In this document: positions 61,016-64,000 of the stretch, one piece after another
Numbering within the stretch: position 1 is the stretch's first letter
Layout: each line of letters begins with the position of its first letter
Assembly (NCBI GenBank): GCA_934747335.1
Contig: CAKVGS010000002.1
Location: 56,017 to 120,016, forward strand
Reading direction: 5' to 3'
Origin: an uncultured Candidatus Melainabacteria bacterium
GTDB taxonomy: Bacteria; Cyanobacteriota; Vampirovibrionia; Gastranaerophilales; Gastranaerophilaceae
DNA: 64,000 nucleotides
Made by a program: the position numbers and the translations under genes
Notes under the pieces: generated by a model
Told to the model about the DNA's origin: nothing
What the model saw: only the letters and a program-made list of their open reading frames with translations
Database searches by the model: none

Positions 61016-61084
61016 GATAAAATAATAATGCTACTACTAGCATCTGTTAATTTAGTAATAGCATTAAAATTATTTTTCACATAG
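61007..61084 (+). CDS. 25-residue hydrophobic peptide (candidate type I toxin)
   Basis: The peptide starts MLIDKIIMLLLASVNLVIAL and ends KLFFT; it is one short membrane helix. AAAGGAGG at 60991-60998 is the strongest ribosome-binding site in the region, 8 nt before the ATG. The leader can hide it: TACTTTCTTCTTAGC (60947-60961) pairs imperfectly with GCTAATGAAAGGAGGTA (60984-61000). The mRNA 5' end GTAGGGT (60927-60933) is complementary to ACCCTAC (61117-61123) at the 3' end. Together with the antisense promoter inside the gene, this is the architecture of type I toxin-antitoxin loci. No known toxin family is recognised. Confidence 0.6.
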   Translation: MLIDKIIMLLLASVNLVIALKLFFT

Positions 61085-61096
61085 TAGGGACTACAT

Positions 61097-61116
61097 GGGC
61101 ACTTTCTCAAGGTGCC
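61097..61116 (+). terminator. Hairpin at the end of the small peptide mRNA
   Basis: GGCAC (61098-61102) pairs with GTGCC (61112-61116) around a 9-nt loop, followed by CTACACTTTTATT. The T run is weak. It lies between convergent small genes and could serve both. Confidence 0.5.
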
Positions 61117-61154
61117 ACCCTACACTTTTATTATTTACTATTTTATGCCATTTG

Positions 61155-61253
61155 TCAATCGTTATCACAATAACATTCTACTTCAATATAGCAAGGTTCT
61201 TGAAAAATTGAATAAAAGATTTCTACAATTTGTTCAACTAATTTGTTAAGCAT
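61155..61253 (-). CDS. 32-residue Cys-containing small protein coupled to the upstream hypothetical
   Basis: The frame reads MLNKLVEQIVEIFYSIFQEP then CYIEVECYCDND: an amphipathic helix followed by three Cys and an acidic end. Its ATG overlaps the stop codon region of the 61246 gene (AATGCTTAA), and GGAGGTG in the end of that gene is correctly spaced 4-5 nt upstream. That combination supports coupled translation. No family recognised. Confidence 0.5.
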   Translation of the reverse strand: MLNKLVEQIVEIFYSIFQEPCYIEVECYCDND

Positions 61254-62613
61254 TGTTCACCTCCGCAGGATGTCTATATTTTGTTACTAATTTATCAGCT
61301 GTACTTCCGATTTTACTTAATCCGATTGAAGCGAGTGAGCCGTATATCATACCTTGAACTCCTGAAAAAAGCATTGCTGTTAGTGCCATTGAAGTTCCTA
61401 ACCCTGCAATCGCAGGGAAAGCAACGGTCAAAGACCTAGAAATACGTTCATCTTTATTATCAGCAGTTCCAATTGCAATGCCGCTCATACCAAGACCAAA
61501 TAAGGCAGTCAAAATATCAGTCGGAGCTCCGCCCAAAACCAAATCACGTTTTTTGTCAAAGTATTCTACGCATTCGCTATGATTTGCTTTTCTCAATGTC
61601 TTATTTGCTTTGGCTAAATTTTTTTCCAACAAAGCCTTTTCTTCTTGTGAAACATGCGGTTCCAAAATTTCCATGATTTCGTGATAAGTACCTTTTTGGG
61701 TCTTACCGTCGCCCATAATCTTATCTACAACCTTAATGCCGTTTTGTTCAAGTTTATTTCTTTCGGGCATAAGCATATCTTCAGCCCAAAAAGTCATATT
61801 TTTTTGGAAGGTTTCTTTGCGTTTGCCTTTGCCGTGCCACATATCGCCAAAATAGGTTTTTGTTTTAGCGTAAAAATCCTTTTCCAAATTTGACATCACT
61901 TTTTCTTGATTATCAAGACGTGAAGCGGTTTGGTTTTTAGAAAAATATTCGCTTACGGATTTAATTTCGATTAATATTGTTTCAAGTTTTTTTTGTTCGG
62001 ATATTGGAAGTTTATCTTTATATAGCTTGATTAAACCGTTTAAATCGTCCAATTTTTTATTCGCACTGTTGTATTTGCCAAAAACCGTATGTTTGCCTAA
62101 AGAATCAAACCACTTAGTGATAGTATTATGTGGTTTTGTCATAACTTTCTTAACACCTTTGGTTTCTGTGCAAAGTTTTTTGAATCCTACATCTTTCCAA
62201 CCGTTCATTGTATTGGTGAATTGCAAAAAGTCTGCAACTTTACCCCAAACTTTTTCACTTACTTTATAAAATTTTGTTTTAACAAAGCTGCCTTTGTTTT
62301 CTTCTAATTTGGCATTAGCTTCTGAAGACATGGTTTTCATTTTGTTAACCCATTTGCCGGAAAATTTAGGGTTTAAAAGAGCAACCAAACCTGTTAAAAC
62401 AAGTACGGTACTACCAACGGTAATTGCGGTTTTGTTGGATTTTTTCTTTTCTTCATCCTCGGGTTGTTTAACAAAAGTATCAACCGTATTGTTAATAGCA
62501 TTTTCTACGGTGTTAATAGGTTTAGCTAAAATTGGCGCAGGAGTCGGTGCTTCTCGGAAATTAACTTGAGAATAATAAGGATTTATGAAATTGTAATGAT
62601 TTTGAATCGTCAC
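61246..62613 (-). CDS. Hypothetical membrane protein with N-terminal NFR motif
   Basis: Unrecognised 455-residue protein starting MTIQNHYNFINPYYSQVNFR. One hydrophobic segment (about residues 62-82, ITVGSTVLVLTGLVALL) is followed by a long Lys-rich helical region (about 90-360), then two or three hydrophobic segments near the C terminus (about 370-440, TALFGLGMSGIAIGTA, VAFPAIAGLGTSMALTAMLF). The layout suggests a protein anchored at both ends with a coiled cytoplasmic or periplasmic middle. The end of the gene carries a ribosome-binding site for a 32-residue frame. Confidence 0.62.
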   Translation of the reverse strand: MTIQNHYNFINPYYSQVNFREAPTPAPILAKPINTVENAINNTVDTFVKQPEDEEKKKSNKTAITVGSTVLVLTGLVALLNPKFSGKWVNKMKTMSSEANAKLEENKGSFVKTKFYKVSEKVWGKVADFLQFTNTMNGWKDVGFKKLCTETKGVKKVMTKPHNTITKWFDSLGKHTVFGKYNSANKKLDDLNGLIKLYKDKLPISEQKKLETILIEIKSVSEYFSKNQTASRLDNQEKVMSNLEKDFYAKTKTYFGDMWHGKGKRKETFQKNMTFWAEDMLMPERNKLEQNGIKVVDKIMGDGKTQKGTYHEIMEILEPHVSQEEKALLEKNLAKANKTLRKANHSECVEYFDKKRDLVLGGAPTDILTALFGLGMSGIAIGTADNKDERISRSLTVAFPAIAGLGTSMALTAMLFSGVQGMIYGSLASIGLSKIGSTADKLVTKYRHPAEVNNA

Positions 62614-62717
62614 AATATTACCTTCTAAACCTGCTACATTTATATAAAGTATAAAAATAGCAAAAAATTGCTATTTTTACTTTGTTTGTTAAGACATGTA
62701 AAGGACTTGCTATGTTG

Positions 62718-62734
62718 TTGGGCTGAAAGCCCAA
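62718..62734. repeat. TTGGGC..GCCCAA hairpin (family D) upstream of comF
   Basis: TTGGGC and GCCCAA pair around TGAAA. Next to it is a GCGGGCGGGTATT arm (family F). The 218-bp gap between the two divergent genes holds no gene. Confidence 0.55.
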
Positions 62735-62818
62735 TCTACTACCGCCCTTGTTAGGGAGTTCGCAGTTGTTAGCGAAGCTATGCTGAGCTTTACAAATGCG
62801 GGCGGGTATTAATTATGT

Positions 62819-62824
62819 TATAAT
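62819..62824 (+). promoter_or_regulatory. TGT-extended consensus -10 box before comF
   Basis: TGTTATAAT ends 7 nt before the ATG at 62832 and there is no ribosome-binding site; a leaderless mRNA is predicted. Confidence 0.55.
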
Positions 62825-62831
62825 AGTTTTC

Positions 62832-63476
62832 ATGAAAAAATTTCTACTTTCTCTTTTAGATTTAATTTACAGAAAGAAATGTTATTTCTGCTCCTCATCT
62901 AAATATTCACTAAAAATGTGCCCAAAGTGCTATGATTCATTATCTTTTAACGACATAAGGGCAGAACGAATAATAGAAGGCGTGAATATTTTTTGTGTTG
63001 GATGTTATGACAAGAATTTGCAAAAGCTGATTAGAGGTCTGAAGTATCATAATCAAAAAGAATTAGCGCACTATTTGGCAAAATTTATGTATGAGTATTG
63101 GGAAAAATTGGATGACAAACGAGATTTTCAAGTAGTTGCAGTGCCTTTACACTTAAACCGTATCAAGAAAAGAAAATACAATCACATGGAACTTGTAGCA
63201 GAAGAATTTTGCAAGATGGCAAATTTGACGCCGAATTTCGAATTAATAACAAGAGTTAAGGATACAAAACCGCAATATAAGCTTACGCGTAAGGAAAGGC
63301 TCGCGAATTTGCATGAAGCGTTTGAAATTAATACTTCAAAAGACCTGAAAAAGCCTGTTTTGATTTTGGATGATATTTGTACAACGGGCGCTACATTTGA
63401 AGAAATGATTAAGATTTTGAAAAAACATGGAATAAATGAGGTTGTTTGTATGGCATCTTCGTCACCAATATGTTAA
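62832..63476 (+). CDS. comF: ComF family phosphoribosyltransferase-like protein
   Basis: ComF proteins help take up and process single-stranded DNA in natural transformation. The 214-residue protein has an N-terminal zinc ribbon (CYFCSSSKYSLKMCPKC, about 16-32), a linker with IRGLKYHNQKELA, VPLHLNRIKKRKYNHMELVAEE, and the phosphoribosyltransferase motif VLILDDICTTGATFEEM (about 180-196). The start at 62832 is set by the -10 box; the longer frame to 62796 is repeat DNA. Confidence 0.92.
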   Translation: MKKFLLSLLDLIYRKKCYFCSSSKYSLKMCPKCYDSLSFNDIRAERIIEGVNIFCVGCYDKNLQKLIRGLKYHNQKELAHYLAKFMYEYWEKLDDKRDFQVVAVPLHLNRIKKRKYNHMELVAEEFCKMANLTPNFELITRVKDTKPQYKLTRKERLANLHEAFEINTSKDLKKPVLILDDICTTGATFEEMIKILKKHGINEVVCMASSSPIC

Positions 63477-63519
63477 AATAAGGGTGGTGAAGCAGACACC
63501 TCACCCAAGCAATCTAAAT

Positions 63520-63542
63520 GTAGGTTGGGCTTTTAGCCCAAC
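63520..63542. repeat. GTAGGTTGGGC..GCCCAAC hairpin (family D) with a C-type remnant nearby
   Basis: GTAGGTTGGGC (63520-63530) and GCCCAAC (63536-63542) flank TTTTA. About 60 bp further on is a CCCTCTCCCTCGGAGAGGG remnant of family C. The 194-bp gap before the SIS gene contains no other signal apart from its AAGGAG. Confidence 0.6.
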
Positions 63543-63670
63543 AATAACTAAAAACAACCCTCACCCGAATATCTAAGTTTCGCACAGCTTAACTTGAAAT
63601 TCTACCCTCTCCCTCGGAGAGGGAACGCGCAAGGCTTGTTTGATGCATCTGATAAATGACAAGGAGAGCA

Positions 63671-63976
63671 ATGTTTAACAAGAAACCCAAAACAAACATG
63701 GAATTAGAAATCGCTGAACAAGCCAAAATTGTTCCTTATATCCTAATGAAATACATTAACTCTGAAACAGGCGAATTGAAGCTGGATTTGCCGCAAAATA
63801 TTACTAAGATTGTTCTTGTAGCGAGCGGTTCTTCTTATCATTGTGCAAGATTTGCAGTTGATTTGTTGGAAAAAATTTCCAAGATTGAATCGCGTGCGAT
63901 TTATTCAAGCGAATTTTTGCTAAAAAATGTTATTCCGCATGATGAAAACACACTTTATATTTTTATCACTCAATAG
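63671..63976 (+). pseudogene. SIS-domain (GlmS isomerase-like) gene interrupted by in-frame TAG
   Basis: The frame starts at 63671 with AAGGAG 4 nt upstream and encodes a sugar isomerase (SIS) domain like the C-terminal half of GlmS, without the glutaminase domain: MELEIAEQAKIVPYILMKYI, ITKIVLVASGSSYHCARFAV, IYSSEFLLKN, TLYIFITQ. It then meets TAG (63974-63976), after which the same frame continues GETSDTLK to the window end. In the family this motif reads SQSGETxDT, so the amber codon replaces the phosphate-binding serine. This may be a nonsense mutation, a sequencing error, or readthrough; the rest of the gene is outside the window. Confidence 0.75.
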
Positions 63977-64000
63977 GGAGAAACAAGCGATACGCTGAAA

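Noticed and set aside
63974..63976. General reassignment of TAG to an amino acid in this organism
   Set aside because: TAG ends other genes in frame here, for example the small peptide gene, the kinase gene at 60894 and murG, so the standard stop meaning holds; only local readthrough or mutation is considered.
1..64000. CRISPR arrays, prophage or autonomous insertion sequences
   Set aside because: No regularly spaced direct repeats with unique spacers, no cas genes, integrase, terminase or transposase; the repeats seen are palindromic and non-coding.

Overview
The window is a 64 kb stretch of low-GC bacterial chromosome with short intergenic regions and genes on both strands. Its content points to a motile, non-photosynthetic relative of the Cyanobacteria, most likely order Gastranaerophilales (Melainabacteria/Vampirovibrionia). 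The reasons are flagellar genes (fliF, fliG, fliH, fliI, fliD), a PilZ-type flagellar regulator, a peptidoglycan cluster, prepilin-like KxGFTLAELL proteins, and many lineage-specific hypotheticals that start with a short NF(K/R/N) motif. This assignment is inferred from gene content; no phylogeny was run.

Layout. 0-1.8 kb: peptide-type ABC ATPase and a UPF0173 metallo-hydrolase. 2.3-7.1 kb (minus): fliF-fliG-fliH-fliI, the MS ring, rotor switch and export ATPase, with overlapping reading frames. 7.2-8.2 kb: a protein with five helix-turn-helix segments. 8.6-10.7 kb: groES-groEL. 10.9-19.3 kb (minus): mraY, a large membrane-anchored acidic protein, a solute-binding lipoprotein, murD, ftsW and murG. 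19.4-25 kb: ClC antiporter, an array of TGTTCAAAA repeats, a prepilin-like protein, DUF486 and rimO. 25.3-33 kb: adk, an acidic TPR protein with recN, an inserted TPR/M48-peptidase pair flanked by a duplicated recN end, and lepA. 33-41 kb: fliD, glnA, a coupled DUF1653 pair, a CAT-anticodon tRNA with tandem structured repeats, a TPR protein and a zincin peptidase. 41-50 kb: adenine deaminase, a glycosyltransferase-like protein, an ArsP_2-type permease, a kinase-like hypothetical and an AsmA-like protein. 50-57.5 kb: engB, paired WYL regulators and coaX, then HAD, PilZ, zinc-ribbon, leuD-like and dnaN. 58-64 kb: pyridine-nucleotide disulfide reductase, yidD, a small P-loop kinase, a candidate type I toxin-antitoxin locus, comF and a SIS-domain gene interrupted by an amber codon.

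Two features run through the whole window. First, the intergenic DNA is full of palindromic repeats in several families (called A to F here), some of which supply stop codons or promoter elements to adjacent genes. Second, many first genes of operons have a -10 box (often TGN-extended) ending only 5-10 nt before the ATG and no ribosome-binding site, which predicts leaderless mRNAs; operon-internal genes usually have Shine-Dalgarno sequences or overlapping starts.

The observations most worth following are: a compact locus at 60.9-61.1 kb with the full architecture of a type I toxin-antitoxin (25-residue membrane peptide, sequestered ribosome-binding site, 5'-3' end pairing, internal antisense promoter and antisense terminator); an in-frame TAG replacing the sugar-phosphate-binding serine of a GlmS-like isomerase domain at the window end; and two tandem structured repeats just upstream of the tRNA gene whose stems change in a compensatory way.
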